The position numbers were made by a program, and so were the translations under genes. The notes under the pieces are model-generated. The model did not search any database, was not told the origin of the DNA, and worked only from the letters and a program-made list of their open reading frames with translations. Shown piece after piece: positions 8,070 through 16,848 of a stretch of DNA of 64,000 nt (position 1 is the first letter of the stretch; every line of letters starts with the position of its first letter). Location: positions 1 through 64,000 of the forward strand of contig JAFEBL010000014.1 in NCBI GenBank assembly GCA_018242665.1, written 5' to 3'. The DNA comes from Nitrospira sp. GTDB taxonomy: Bacteria > Nitrospirota > Nitrospiria > Nitrospirales > Nitrospiraceae.

Positions 8070-10178
8070 ATGAAAGTGCTGCTCGGGATCGGCGTCGTGA
8101 TCCTGCTGCTCATACTCCTGATCATCGCGCTCCCGTTCCTGATCGATTTGAACAAATATCAGGACCGGTATCGCCCGCTGATCGAGGAGGCGTTGAACCG
8201 GAAGGTCCAACTCCAGGATATTCGACTCACAATCTGGCCGCGCATCGGCGCCCGAGTCGGAGGATTTATCGTTCAGGATGATCCCGCCTTCCGCACGGGG
8301 CCCTTTGCCTCTCTCTCATCGCTGGATGTGGGGGTGAAGCTGCTGCCGCTTCTCCGGGGCACCGTCGAGGTCGAAGAAATCACCTTGCGCGATCCGGTGA
8401 TCATGGTGCTGAAAAACGCGCAAGGCCAGCTCAATGTCTCCACCCTCGGCGCTAAAACGCCGGCTCCGCCGCCCCCCTCAAAGCCAGAGGCCCCGACACA
8501 ACCGGCCGGCAGCCCGCTTCAAGCCTTAGCCCTGTTCGCGGTGGATCGCGTCTCCATCGACAGGGGGAAACTGACCTATCGCGACGAATCTTCGCCAAAA
8601 CCGGTTGAATACACGGTGAACCAACTTGAATTTTTGCTGACGTCGGTCCATCTCGGCGACAGTCCTTCCGTGCATGTCGCCGCGACGGTTCACCCCTACA
8701 ATCTGCCGGTGCAACTCGACGGCACGTTCGGGCCGCTCGTCGAGACCCTGGATGTGAAATCGTTCACCTTCAACCTTGGGCTCGGCAAGATTGCCATCGG
8801 ACTCAAAGGCCGTGCAGTCGGCGGGAATCTGGATGCCACGGTCAATGCGCTGCAGATCGACTCCGGCGATCTCCCCGTTGCCCTGCCGCTCACGAAACCG
8901 GTTCAAGTCAAAGATCTTCACCTCACTGTTCACTCGCCATACCCCATGCCGCCTGACGTGAGCCCCCTCAGCCAGCTCGATCTGACGGACCTGGGGTTGA
9001 CGGTGACCATGGGCGGATCAGCCATCAATGTAAAGGGCACGGCCACGAAAGGCCTGGCGAATCTTACAGCCGCCTCGGCCAGCATCAATACCTCGGACCT
9101 CCCGATCGCCCTCCCCCTCGCCAAACCGGTCGAGTTGAAAGACCTGCATGTCAATCTCAAGGCCAAGTATCCACCCAAGGAAGGGGCTGCGCCGCTCGAA
9201 CTCGCGGAGATTCCGAACCTTGGCCTGACGGTGGCGCTGGGAAGCTCCCGAATGGAGGTGAAAGGCTCCGTGCTGGGAGGCCTGGCAAAGGTCACAGCCA
9301 ATTCCAAGCTGGTCACAACCACAGACCTGCCCTTCACGTTGCCGCTGAAAAAGCCGGTCGAGATCAAAGACCTCCAAGTCGCAGCCGAGATGAAGGGGCA
9401 GGAGGTGCGGTTGACCACATTGGCCCTGCAGCTGTTTGGCGGCCTTCTGCGCACGCAGGGGGCCCTCAGTCTAGGCACACCCACCCCGCCCTTCAGCGGC
9501 ACGGCATCTCTGCAAGGTCTCCAGCTTGGACCGGCATTGCAGGCGGTCGGCACCGACCAGGTCTCCATGAGCGGCACGGCCAACGCCGACCTCACGCTCA
9601 GCGGACGCGGGTTTACCCATCCGGACTTGGTGAAGGCTCTCGCTGGGACCGGGCACGTCACCGTGCGGGACGGCAGAATCGAGGGGATCAACCTCCTGCA
9701 GCAAGCCTCGATGTTGCTCAAGGTGGTCGGGGTGCAATTGGACAACGTCAAAGCCACGGCGTTCTCGACCATCGAAAGCGACGTGGCCATGAAACAAGGA
9801 CTCGTGGCCGTGCAGCGCCTGCTCATCGACAGTCATGATTTCCAGGCCACCGGCGCCGGCACCATCGGCCTCGATCAATCACTCGATATGAAATTGACCT
9901 TGAACCTCTCTCAAGCCTTGAGCCAAAAGATTGCGGCTGGGTCCCCCATCGCGCGTGTTGCATTGACCGGCGGACGCCTCTCACTGCCGCTGCTCATTAC
10001 CGGCAGCACCCAAGCTCCCTCCTACGGCCTTGATACGAAAATGTTTGCGGGCAAAGTGACGGAGCAGGTGAAGGAAAAGGTCAAGGGCGCGGTCGGAGAC
10101 CTGTTGAACGGCACGGCCAAGCCGGAGGATCTGAAACAGCAGGGCAAAGATCTCTTGAAGGGGCTCTTTGGGCGCTAA
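8070..10178 (+). CDS. AsmA-family envelope protein (702 aa)
   Basis: The ATG at 8070 follows GGAGG; the frame is open upstream but runs over the tRNA-Ser region. An N-terminal membrane anchor (residues 4-25) is followed by DLNKYQDRYRPLIEEALNRK, the typical AsmA start. A Pro-rich linker occurs near residue 135. The middle holds three imperfect repeats containing SDLPIALPLAKPVELKDLHV-like blocks near residues 270, 350 and 425. The C-terminal AsmA_2-type domain (about 460-660) includes VTVRDGRIEGINLL. AsmA-like proteins are anchored in the inner membrane, span the periplasm and are linked to phospholipid transfer and outer-membrane assembly. An MscS channel gene follows after 22 bases and is probably cotranscribed. 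Confidence 0.9.
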   Translation: MKVLLGIGVVILLLILLIIALPFLIDLNKYQDRYRPLIEEALNRKVQLQDIRLTIWPRIGARVGGFIVQDDPAFRTGPFASLSSLDVGVKLLPLLRGTVEVEEITLRDPVIMVLKNAQGQLNVSTLGAKTPAPPPPSKPEAPTQPAGSPLQALALFAVDRVSIDRGKLTYRDESSPKPVEYTVNQLEFLLTSVHLGDSPSVHVAATVHPYNLPVQLDGTFGPLVETLDVKSFTFNLGLGKIAIGLKGRAVGGNLDATVNALQIDSGDLPVALPLTKPVQVKDLHLTVHSPYPMPPDVSPLSQLDLTDLGLTVTMGGSAINVKGTATKGLANLTAASASINTSDLPIALPLAKPVELKDLHVNLKAKYPPKEGAAPLELAEIPNLGLTVALGSSRMEVKGSVLGGLAKVTANSKLVTTTDLPFTLPLKKPVEIKDLQVAAEMKGQEVRLTTLALQLFGGLLRTQGALSLGTPTPPFSGTASLQGLQLGPALQAVGTDQVSMSGTANADLTLSGRGFTHPDLVKALAGTGHVTVRDGRIEGINLLQQASMLLKVVGVQLDNVKATAFSTIESDVAMKQGLVAVQRLLIDSHDFQATGAGTIGLDQSLDMKLTLNLSQALSQKIAAGSPIARVALTGGRLSLPLLITGSTQAPSYGLDTKMFAGKVTEQVKEKVKGAVGDLLNGTAKPEDLKQQGKDLLKGLFGR

Positions 10179-10200
10179 GAACGATTGACTCGGAGGAAGC

Positions 10201-11001
10201 ATGTCGCTGGCAAATCTCATCACACAGTACATCGTCCAATACGGCTTTCGAATCATGGGGGCGGTCCTGGTGTTCATCGCCGCCCTGTTCGTGGCCAAGT
10301 CCGTCGGGCAGCTCTCTGAACGCTGGTTGAACAAGCAGGACCTGGAACCGCCGCTGCGCCTCCTGCTCGTGCGCCTCGTGAAGACGCTGGTCTTGATCCT
10401 CGGGCTGCTGATTGCGCTGGATCAGCTGGGTTTGCAAATCGCTCCGCTGGTCGCCGGACTCGGGGTTGCCGGCCTCGGCGTCGGCCTGGCACTGCAAGGG
10501 GTCCTCAGTAATGTCGTGGCCGGACTCTCGATCATCTTCACCAAACCGTATCGGGTAGGTGAACATGTGTCGCTCTTGGGCGTGCATGGCGATGTCGCCA
10601 AAATCGATATCTTTACGACCACGCTCGTGCATCCGGATCAATCCCGCATCGTCATTCCGAACAGGAAAGTGGTCGGCGAGATCCTGCATAACTTCGGCAC
10701 CATCCGGCAATTAGACCTGTCCATCGGAGTGTCGTACCGGACCGATATCGACACCACGCTGCGGATGCTCCGTGAGCTCGTCGCGCACCATCCCAACGTG
10801 CTCCAGTCACCGACGCCGATCATCGGCATTGCAGCCTTCGCCGACTCCTCGATTACCCTGTCCATTCGGCCCTGGGTCGAGGTGGCGTCGGTCGGCGACG
10901 CCCAGATTGAGCTGAATCAGGCAATCCTCCAACGATTACAAGCTGATGGCGTAGAAATTCCCTTTCCGCAACGCGAAGTGCGCATGCTCGGTCCCTCCTA
11001 A
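10201..11001 (+). CDS. Small-conductance mechanosensitive channel (MscS family, 266 aa)
   Basis: GGAGG lies just before the ATG. Three transmembrane helices are seen at about residues 15-38, 60-82 and 85-115. The third has the Gly/Ala-rich pore pattern GVAGLGVGLALQGVLSNVVA that MscS uses to pack seven helices. The beta domain follows with VGEHVSLLGVHGDVAKIDIF and VIPNRKVVGEIL, then the C-terminal alpha/beta domain. The length is close to E. coli MscS (286). Such channels open under membrane tension and release solutes during osmotic downshock. It follows the AsmA gene in a likely operon; an MscL gene lies 7 kb away. Confidence 0.93.
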   Translation: MSLANLITQYIVQYGFRIMGAVLVFIAALFVAKSVGQLSERWLNKQDLEPPLRLLLVRLVKTLVLILGLLIALDQLGLQIAPLVAGLGVAGLGVGLALQGVLSNVVAGLSIIFTKPYRVGEHVSLLGVHGDVAKIDIFTTTLVHPDQSRIVIPNRKVVGEILHNFGTIRQLDLSIGVSYRTDIDTTLRMLRELVAHHPNVLQSPTPIIGIAAFADSSITLSIRPWVEVASVGDAQIELNQAILQRLQADGVEIPFPQREVRMLGPS

Positions 11002-11138
11002 ATCAGGGAGAAACCCGGCCCTCATTTGTACGTAGCTCATTTCTGAACAGCAGCCCGGCATTACTTGTTGTCCCTTATGGCAATATGCTACCGTAACGCG
11101 CTTTCGTTGCGGAGCGACAGCGACCAAGGAGACGACCC

Positions 11139-11753
11139 ATGAGCAGGCACACGGACCTCGATCGCGCACGACGTACAGACCGGACTTCCGAGACACAGGC
11201 CGAGGCTGAGACGGACCTCTCGCTGGCCGACGACAACACCTCCGGCAACAACCTCGACAAAATCCGCGACATTCTCTTCGGCGCGCAAGTACGGGACCAC
11301 GAACGCCGCTTTACCAAGCTGGAAGCCCAGCTGCTCGCCGAGGCCGCCCAACTGCGCAATGATTTGAAAGAGCGGTTTGCCGCGCTGGAACAATACATAC
11401 GCGACGAGGTCCAGTCCGTCACCGGACAGTTGCGCGCGGAGGAACAACAGCGGAGCAATGCCGTCGGCCAACTGACGACCGAGCTGCAGACTCTGGCCGG
11501 AGTGCTCCAGCAAACGGCAGCGCAACTGCGAGAACAGAGCGACCAGGGACACCGCGAGCTGCAGGAGCAATTGCAGCAACAGGCGACCACGCTCTCCGGT
11601 GACTTCACTGAACGGCATACCGCACTCTCTGCGACGCTCGATGAGGCAGTGCGACAATTATCCCACCAAAAAACCGACCGGGCCTCTCTGGCCACATTGT
11701 TCCAAGAACTTTCACAGAGGCTCTCGCATGATCAGCCTCCGTCACAGACATAG
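11139..11753 (+). CDS. Coiled-coil protein, first gene of the GTPase/OmpA locus (204 aa)
   Basis: AAGGAG precedes the ATG. The first 35 residues are polar and probably disordered. A short hydrophobic motif, LDKIRDILFGAQVRDHERRF, comes next and looks like a docking element. From about residue 60 to 195 the protein is an almost continuous coiled coil with repeated L/A heptads and many Gln and Glu. There is no signal peptide or membrane segment, so it should be cytoplasmic. It starts a run of four same-strand genes with a membrane OmpA protein, a Ras-like GTPase and a sigma-54 activator, which suggests it is the cytoplasmic scaffold or effector of that system. I do not recognise a named family. 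Confidence 0.75.
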   Translation: MSRHTDLDRARRTDRTSETQAEAETDLSLADDNTSGNNLDKIRDILFGAQVRDHERRFTKLEAQLLAEAAQLRNDLKERFAALEQYIRDEVQSVTGQLRAEEQQRSNAVGQLTTELQTLAGVLQQTAAQLREQSDQGHRELQEQLQQQATTLSGDFTERHTALSATLDEAVRQLSHQKTDRASLATLFQELSQRLSHDQPPSQT

Positions 11754-11866
11754 ACCTGCTTCCATAGACCAGACGCTGCGGCTCCCCCTCGGAGCGGCAC
11801 GCAGCGCCGTTCCTCGACACCTGCTCCTCGATCGCCAGTGCCCCTCGTCCTCCCAACACAGGAAGC

Positions 11867-13600
11867 ATGATGGCGCAGATTCGTAAAGGCGCTCCGCCGA
11901 CTGGCGAAGGTGACTACGCTGAGTTGCGCAGCCTTCTCCTGGCTCCGGAACAATCGCGCCTCGAGGAACTCCGGGAGCAAGTCGACCACATCGATCTCAA
12001 TGCGCAGAATGTGAGCCGCATTCTTCCCGACGCCATCGCACTCCGGGGCGATCACGACCAACGCCTGACGCGAGTGTTGACGCCTCACGTGTCGGAGGCC
12101 TTAGGCACCTCTGTACGGAAACAGCCGCAAATGATCGTCGATGCGATTGCGCCGATCATGATGCCGGCCATTCGCCAGTCGATCACCAACGCGCTACGCA
12201 GCATGGTGCAATCGCTCAACCAAACGATTGAGCACAGTCTGTCGCTCCGCAGCATGCAGTGGAGACTGGAAGCGCTGCGCACCGGCAAATCCTTCGCGGA
12301 AATCGTGCTCCTGCACACCTTACGTTATCGAGTCGAACAGGTCTTTCTCATTCATTCGCAGACCGGATTGCTGCTTGCCCACGCGGCAGGCGATTCGGTC
12401 GCTGTCCAAGACCAGACGTTGGTCTCGGGCATGTTGTCGGCGATCCGCACGTTTGTGCAAGATTCGTTCGGAGCGGCACCGGACCAGGTATTGAATACGT
12501 TGCAAGTCGGCGAACTCACGGTCTGGATCGAACAGGGGCCGGTGGCGATCCTGGCTGCGGTCATTCGCGGCACTCCGCCCGAGCAGTTTCATATTCACCT
12601 TCAAGATACCCTCACCCGCATCCATGCCGAACAGGCCGACGCCTTAGCCCGCTTTGAGGGAGATGCATCCCTATTTGCCGGCATCACCCCGCTCCTCGAA
12701 GACTGCCTGCAGGCGCAATTCGAGCCGCGTCGACGCGCCGTGTCCCCGATGACGTGGGTCTTGTTGGCTGCACTCCTCTTAGGCGCGGCCTGGTGGGGCG
12801 CATCGGTCTACCAGGAACGGCAACGGTGGCGGTCCTATGTGGCACGTCTCGGGACGGAACCGGGACTGGTCGTCACCGCAGCGGAGGCCGAAGGGCGCCA
12901 CTATCGACTCACCGGCCTGCGCGACCCGCTGGCTGCCGACCCCGATGCCCTGCTCCGAGACAGTGGAGTGGATCCTGAAACGGTCACCGCTCAATGGAGC
13001 CCGTACTACGCACTCGATGCGGCCTTTCTCCTGAAACGCGCCGGACAGACCCTGAACCCTCCGCGCACGGTTCGGTTAGCCTTGGAGGGAACTGGCTTGA
13101 TCGCGACGGGCACTGCACCGGCAAGTTGGATCCGGGAAAGCCGAACCCTCGCCCGGCTGCTGCCCGGCTTCGATCGCTATGACGACCGGCAACTCGTGGG
13201 ACAGTCGCTCGACGAGACGACTGGGCAGTTGGCGCAAGCCTCAATTCTGTTCGAACCGGGCCGCGGGGACATTCGTTCCCCGGAACAACATCATAGCGTT
13301 TCCCGCATTGCGGATCTCCTTCAACGCCTCGATGAATATGCCCGCCTGGCAGAGATCAGAGTGACAGTACGGATCATTGGGCATACCGACATCGCGGGTG
13401 GGGCGGCTCAGAACCGACGCTTGAGCGAGGTCCGCGCCCAGTCGGCCATCGATGCCATCCATCCTCAGACATTTCCCTCGATCACGTTCGAGGCCCTCGG
13501 AGTCGCTCCCCCCCCTGAATCCTCCGGGGCTAGAACCGCAGCAGCGATGCCTGAGGATCGACGCGTGTCATTTCAGGTGACTGCGCGCCAAGCTCCGTGA
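11867..13600 (+). CDS. OmpA-family membrane protein with possible Roadblock-like cytoplasmic domain (577 aa)
   Basis: Residues 1-290 precede the only membrane helix (MTWVLLAALLLGAAWWGASV, about 295-314) and lack a signal peptide, so they should be cytoplasmic. Within them, about 145-250 (VFLIHSQTGLLLAHA, then VWIEQGPVAILAAVIRG) resembles the Roadblock/LC7 pattern of MglB-type GTPase partners; this is inference from pattern only. After the helix come BON-like segments (about 325-440, with TGTAPASWIRESRTLARLLPG). The C-terminal OmpA domain includes IGHTDIAGG and NRRLSEVRAQSAID, the peptidoglycan-binding signature. The gene starts with ATGATG at 11867, 113 bases after the coiled-coil gene; the GTPase gene follows after 12 bases. 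The protein may tether the GTPase to the cell wall across the inner membrane. Confidence 0.8.
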   Translation: MMAQIRKGAPPTGEGDYAELRSLLLAPEQSRLEELREQVDHIDLNAQNVSRILPDAIALRGDHDQRLTRVLTPHVSEALGTSVRKQPQMIVDAIAPIMMPAIRQSITNALRSMVQSLNQTIEHSLSLRSMQWRLEALRTGKSFAEIVLLHTLRYRVEQVFLIHSQTGLLLAHAAGDSVAVQDQTLVSGMLSAIRTFVQDSFGAAPDQVLNTLQVGELTVWIEQGPVAILAAVIRGTPPEQFHIHLQDTLTRIHAEQADALARFEGDASLFAGITPLLEDCLQAQFEPRRRAVSPMTWVLLAALLLGAAWWGASVYQERQRWRSYVARLGTEPGLVVTAAEAEGRHYRLTGLRDPLAADPDALLRDSGVDPETVTAQWSPYYALDAAFLLKRAGQTLNPPRTVRLALEGTGLIATGTAPASWIRESRTLARLLPGFDRYDDRQLVGQSLDETTGQLAQASILFEPGRGDIRSPEQHHSVSRIADLLQRLDEYARLAEIRVTVRIIGHTDIAGGAAQNRRLSEVRAQSAIDAIHPQTFPSITFEALGVAPPPESSGARTAAAMPEDRRVSFQVTARQAP

Positions 13601-13612
13601 GAACCTCCCGCC

Positions 13613-14122
13613 ATGATCGAAAAGAAAATTTGCATGTTGGGAGCGTTTGCCGTCGGAAAAACCAGCCTGGTCCGGCGGTTTGTCACAAGCTGTTTTTCCG
13701 AACAGTATCAAACCACCATCGGCGTGACAGTGGACAAGAAATCGATGACCGTGGACGGCACCGACCTGACCCTGGTGCTCTGGGACCTGTACGGGGAAGA
13801 CGAGTTCCAAAAACTGCGGCGGTCCTATCTGCGCGGGTCATCCGGCTACCTCCTGGTGTTGGACGGGATGCGTCGGGCCACGTTGGATATCGCGTTGCGC
13901 ATTCAACAGCATGTGACCGACGAACTCGGCCCGGTGCCCTTCATCGTGCTGATCAACAAATATGACCAGCGGGCTGAATGGGAACTCACTGACCACGATC
14001 TGGCCGCGTTGGCCCAGCGCGGCTGGCCGGTCCTCATGAGCAGCGCCAAGACCGGACAGGGCGTCGAAGAAGCGTTTAGCACGCTGGCCCGCGCCCTTAT
14101 GCAGTCACCCACTCGATCATAA
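13613..14122 (+). CDS. Ras-like small GTPase (169 aa)
   Basis: All G motifs of the Ras superfamily are present: G1 GAFAVGKTSL (residues 9-18), G2 with the threonine of QTTIGVTV (about 36), G3 WDLYGEDEF (about 58-66), G4 NKYD (about 111) and G5 SSAKTG (about 142). The residue equivalent to Ras Gln61 is glutamate, which suggests slow intrinsic hydrolysis and dependence on a partner. There is no lipidation motif or membrane segment. It resembles bacterial Rab/MglA-like GTPases that act as polarity or assembly switches. It lies 12 bases after the OmpA gene and 16 bases before a sigma-54 activator, so it is almost certainly in one operon and functionally linked to both. Confidence 0.92.
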   Translation: MIEKKICMLGAFAVGKTSLVRRFVTSCFSEQYQTTIGVTVDKKSMTVDGTDLTLVLWDLYGEDEFQKLRRSYLRGSSGYLLVLDGMRRATLDIALRIQQHVTDELGPVPFIVLINKYDQRAEWELTDHDLAALAQRGWPVLMSSAKTGQGVEEAFSTLARALMQSPTRS

Positions 14123-14138
14123 CGAGCCGAGAAGACCG

Positions 14139-15935
14139 ATGACCTTTACCCCACCTTCTTCTGCCCCGGACGCGTTGTGCGGCAAACTGTTCGCGCGATT
14201 CCACGTCGCTCTATTGGAGCACGTCGCTGGGTCGCGGTTTCGCCTCCTCGGTGAACCACCGCCCTGGCTGTTACGGCTGTACCCAGAAGCCGAACACCAC
14301 GCCGACTTTTCCATCGACAGCCGCACCCCGGTCCTGGACAACTTTCTGCATGACGCAGCTGCGGCGTGGGAAGCGCCAGACCAGCCCATCATTCAATCAG
14401 GGTTCTGGACCGACCGCACCAACTTCGACGTTCCCCGACACTTCGACGCCCAGGCGCTTCGAGAGGGCGAGCAGCGCCTGTTGCTGGTGCAGCAGCACAC
14501 CTCGGCCTTTGATCAGCAAGCCGCCCTGCTGCAGGAAGCGCGTGGCCGAACCCTGCGGCAACACGAACAGGAGCGGGGGCACCGGCGGACCCACGAGGTC
14601 CTGACCACGCAGCTAGCGGATACCGAGCGGTCACGGGACGACTTGGCGGCAATCTTCCAACGACTCGGACTCGCGACCTTTTTGATCGACGGAGACGGGC
14701 ACGTCCGCTTTCTCAGCGATTCAGCCGCTGGCCTGCTGGACGCGCCGCCGGCCTTGGCCAGCGGGCAGGTACATTGGGATACCCTGCTACCCTGCTCGAA
14801 AGGAGATCGCCTGACCTTGCAGTCGCTATTCCACCAACCAGTCGCACCACGGGAACGAGCGCGATGTTCCGTTGAAACCCCGACAGGGCGGCGGCTCTGG
14901 TTGGAGATCGAACTGCACGATGATCCTCGTGACCCGCACAATCGGATTGTGTTCTTGCACGACATGACGGATGTGTATCACCTCCGACGCCTGCTGGAAT
15001 TAAAGGCGCATTTCCACGATCTCATCGGCAAAAGCCGTGGCATGACTCAGCTCTACGAACAGATCCAAGAGCTCGCGCGCGTGGACTCCACCGTGTTGAT
15101 CGAAGGAGAAACCGGGACGGGAAAGGAACTGGTGGCCCGTGCCTTACATCAGGCGAGCGCCAGGCGGACCGGCCCATTTATCGCCGCCAACTGCGCAGGC
15201 CTGACCGATTCGTTACTCGGCAGCCAACTCTTCGGTCATAAAAAGGGCGCGTTCACCGGCGCAATCGACGATCAACCGGGCCTGTTCGAAGCCGCGCAGG
15301 ACGGCGTGCTCTTTCTGGATGAAATCGGCGATATTCCCCACACCGTTCAGACCCATCTGCTCCGTGTGCTGCAGGAAAAAGAGGTGACGCGGCTCGGCGA
15401 GACCAAGCCACGAAAGGTCAACGTGCGTGTGCTCACGGCGACGCACCACAATTTGAGCCAGGACGTGGCGAAGGGCGTCTTTCGCGCCGATCTCCTGTAC
15501 CGGATTCGAGTCGCCCGCCTCCAACTTCCTCCTTTGCGGGAGCGCAAGGAAGATATCCCGCTGCTGGTCACCGCATTCCTCACGGAAGGGCGCGCCAGCA
15601 TGGGGAAAACCATCCATCGAACGAGTCCCGCGGGCATGGCCGCCTTGATGGATTATCACTGGCCCGGCAACGTCCGGGAACTCAAAAGCACCATCGAGTG
15701 CGCCATGATCCACTGTAAAGGCGATACGCTGGACCTCTCGGACCTGCCGGCCGAACTTCAACAGGGAACGCCTGCGCCCCTCCCCGGACCAACCGCACCG
15801 ACTGACGAACGCAGCCGATTTGTCTTCGCCTTACGACAAGCCAGAGGGAATCGCACCAAAGCGGCACGCCTCCTGGGCATGAGTCGAGCCACGTTCTACC
15901 GCCGATTGACCGAACTCAATCTTCCACCCAGCTAG
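14139..15935 (+). CDS. Sigma-54 enhancer-binding transcription activator with PAS domain (598 aa)
   Basis: Residues 1-120 form an unrecognised sensory region. A helical linker follows (about 105-170), then a PAS-like domain (about 172-285, GLATFLIDGDGHVRFLSDSA). The AAA+ domain (about 295-520) has Walker A GETGTGKE, the GAFTGA loop that contacts sigma-54, Walker B LFLDEIGD and the WPGNVRELK motif. A Fis-type helix-turn-helix ends the protein (GNRTKAARLLGMSRATFYRR). There is no receiver domain, so the input is probably a ligand or a protein, plausibly the GTPase encoded 16 bases upstream. It would open sigma-54 promoters; I found no convincing GG-N10-GC site in the nearby intergenic regions. 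Confidence 0.95.
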   Translation: MTFTPPSSAPDALCGKLFARFHVALLEHVAGSRFRLLGEPPPWLLRLYPEAEHHADFSIDSRTPVLDNFLHDAAAAWEAPDQPIIQSGFWTDRTNFDVPRHFDAQALREGEQRLLLVQQHTSAFDQQAALLQEARGRTLRQHEQERGHRRTHEVLTTQLADTERSRDDLAAIFQRLGLATFLIDGDGHVRFLSDSAAGLLDAPPALASGQVHWDTLLPCSKGDRLTLQSLFHQPVAPRERARCSVETPTGRRLWLEIELHDDPRDPHNRIVFLHDMTDVYHLRRLLELKAHFHDLIGKSRGMTQLYEQIQELARVDSTVLIEGETGTGKELVARALHQASARRTGPFIAANCAGLTDSLLGSQLFGHKKGAFTGAIDDQPGLFEAAQDGVLFLDEIGDIPHTVQTHLLRVLQEKEVTRLGETKPRKVNVRVLTATHHNLSQDVAKGVFRADLLYRIRVARLQLPPLRERKEDIPLLVTAFLTEGRASMGKTIHRTSPAGMAALMDYHWPGNVRELKSTIECAMIHCKGDTLDLSDLPAELQQGTPAPLPGPTAPTDERSRFVFALRQARGNRTKAARLLGMSRATFYRRLTELNLPPS

Positions 15936-15965
15936 ACGGTACCCCTCACAACGGCCCTCGAGCCC

Positions 15966-16003
15966 CTGTCTCAGATCGTCTCGCGCGAGACAGATCGAGA
16001 CAG
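15966..16003. repeat. 38-bp near-perfect palindrome after the sigma-54 activator gene
   Basis: The arms run outward from a TCTCGCGCGAGA centre, through GATC blocks, to CTGTCTC at 15966 and GAGACAG ending at 16003. The match is complete except for single-base offsets around the GATC blocks. No T tract follows. It may be a transcription terminator or mRNA-end hairpin for the preceding operon, or a binding site for a dimeric regulator in the gap before the LuxR-type gene. Confidence 0.7.
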
Positions 16004-16066
16004 TCCCTGCGTCTCACGACCAGCCGACCAGCTCGTCACACTCACCCTCAAACCAGCAAGCATGGC

Positions 16067-16080
16067 TCACGATATCGTGA
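16067..16080. promoter_or_regulatory. 14-bp perfect palindrome upstream of the LuxR-type gene
   Basis: TCACGATATCGTGA is a perfect dyad about 110 bases before the ATG at 16189. Its size fits an operator for a dimeric helix-turn-helix protein, perhaps the LuxR-type regulator itself. Chance is possible; there is no second copy in the gap. Confidence 0.35.
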
Positions 16081-16188
16081 CTCCGGGCCATAGGCATAAA
16101 GCTTGAACAGGTTGTCGGAGAAACCACTGCGTGCAATCCCGTGTCCCCGGCAGGCACCTGTGAGGAGAAAGGAGCGTGTGAGGTACCC

Positions 16189-16506
16189 ATGAGCACCATC
16201 GTCCCATTTTCACACCCACGGCCGGACAAGCCGACGCCGCGCGAGCGAGAAATACTCAACTACATCTGGGCAGGATTGACGAGCCAGGAAATTGCGGCCC
16301 GTCTTCGGATTGCCCCCAAGACCGTCGAGTCGCATCGCGCGAACCTGCTGAGGAAATTTCGCGCCTCCAACGCCGCGCAACTGCTTCGCTCCGCGCTCTT
16401 GGAAGGCTATCTCCTCGACCCGTCAACGACCGGCGAGACGAATCCGTCAGAGAAAACGCGTGCGCATACGGCTGCGGGAGCGAGAAAGCTGACGCCCCTC
16501 AAATGA
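16189..16506 (+). CDS. Small LuxR/NarL-type DNA-binding regulator (105 aa)
   Basis: The ATG at 16189 follows GAGG; a GTG 48 bases upstream is possible. Almost the whole protein is a GerE/LuxR helix-turn-helix: TPREREILNYIWAGLTSQEI near residue 16, then RIAPKTVESHRANLLRKF. There is no receiver or ligand domain, so it is a single-domain regulator controlled by its own level or by a partner. The basic C-terminal tail of about 25 residues looks disordered. It follows the GTPase/OmpA/sigma-54-activator genes on the same strand after a 253-base gap that contains two palindromes, and precedes the DUF481 protein. Confidence 0.85.
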   Translation: MSTIVPFSHPRPDKPTPREREILNYIWAGLTSQEIAARLRIAPKTVESHRANLLRKFRASNAAQLLRSALLEGYLLDPSTTGETNPSEKTRAHTAAGARKLTPLK

Positions 16507-16753
16507 CAGCAGGCAGTGGAGCGCACCTCAGCATTCTGCCGGAGCACCATGCGGTTCGAACGGAACCCTGGCGTTGAGGCACAGAGCTGTCGCAGATCGA
16601 ATCAGCGGGCGGCATCAACACAGAGGCCTGCACGTGACGCCACTCCTGGTATACGTAGATGCTCCTGGCCCGATTTCGTGCGAGCCGGCCTCTCCGTGCC
16701 GTGCACTATCCTGAGACACTCGTATGTGGCAGTCAGAACCCGCAGATACAGTG

Positions 16754-16782
16754 TTGATCTCCTACGCGGAATCCAATATACA
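16754..16782 (+). promoter_or_regulatory. Sigma-70 type promoter of the DUF481 protein gene
   Basis: TTGATC at 16754-16759 and TATACA at 16777-16782 are 17 bases apart, giving transcription start near 16789 and a leader of about 60 bases. It is the only recognisable element in the 340-base gap from 16507 to 16848. Confidence 0.6.
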
Positions 16783-16848
16783 ACACCAGCGTTTTTACTC
16801 ATTCGGCAACCGGCCCACCGTTGCCATTCGCAAGCCCAGGAGGATGGA

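Noticed and set aside
11002-16848. Sigma-54 promoters (GG-N10-GC) near the enhancer-binding protein
   Set aside because: Candidates such as TGGCAATATGC and TGGCTCACGATATCG have the wrong spacing; none is convincing.
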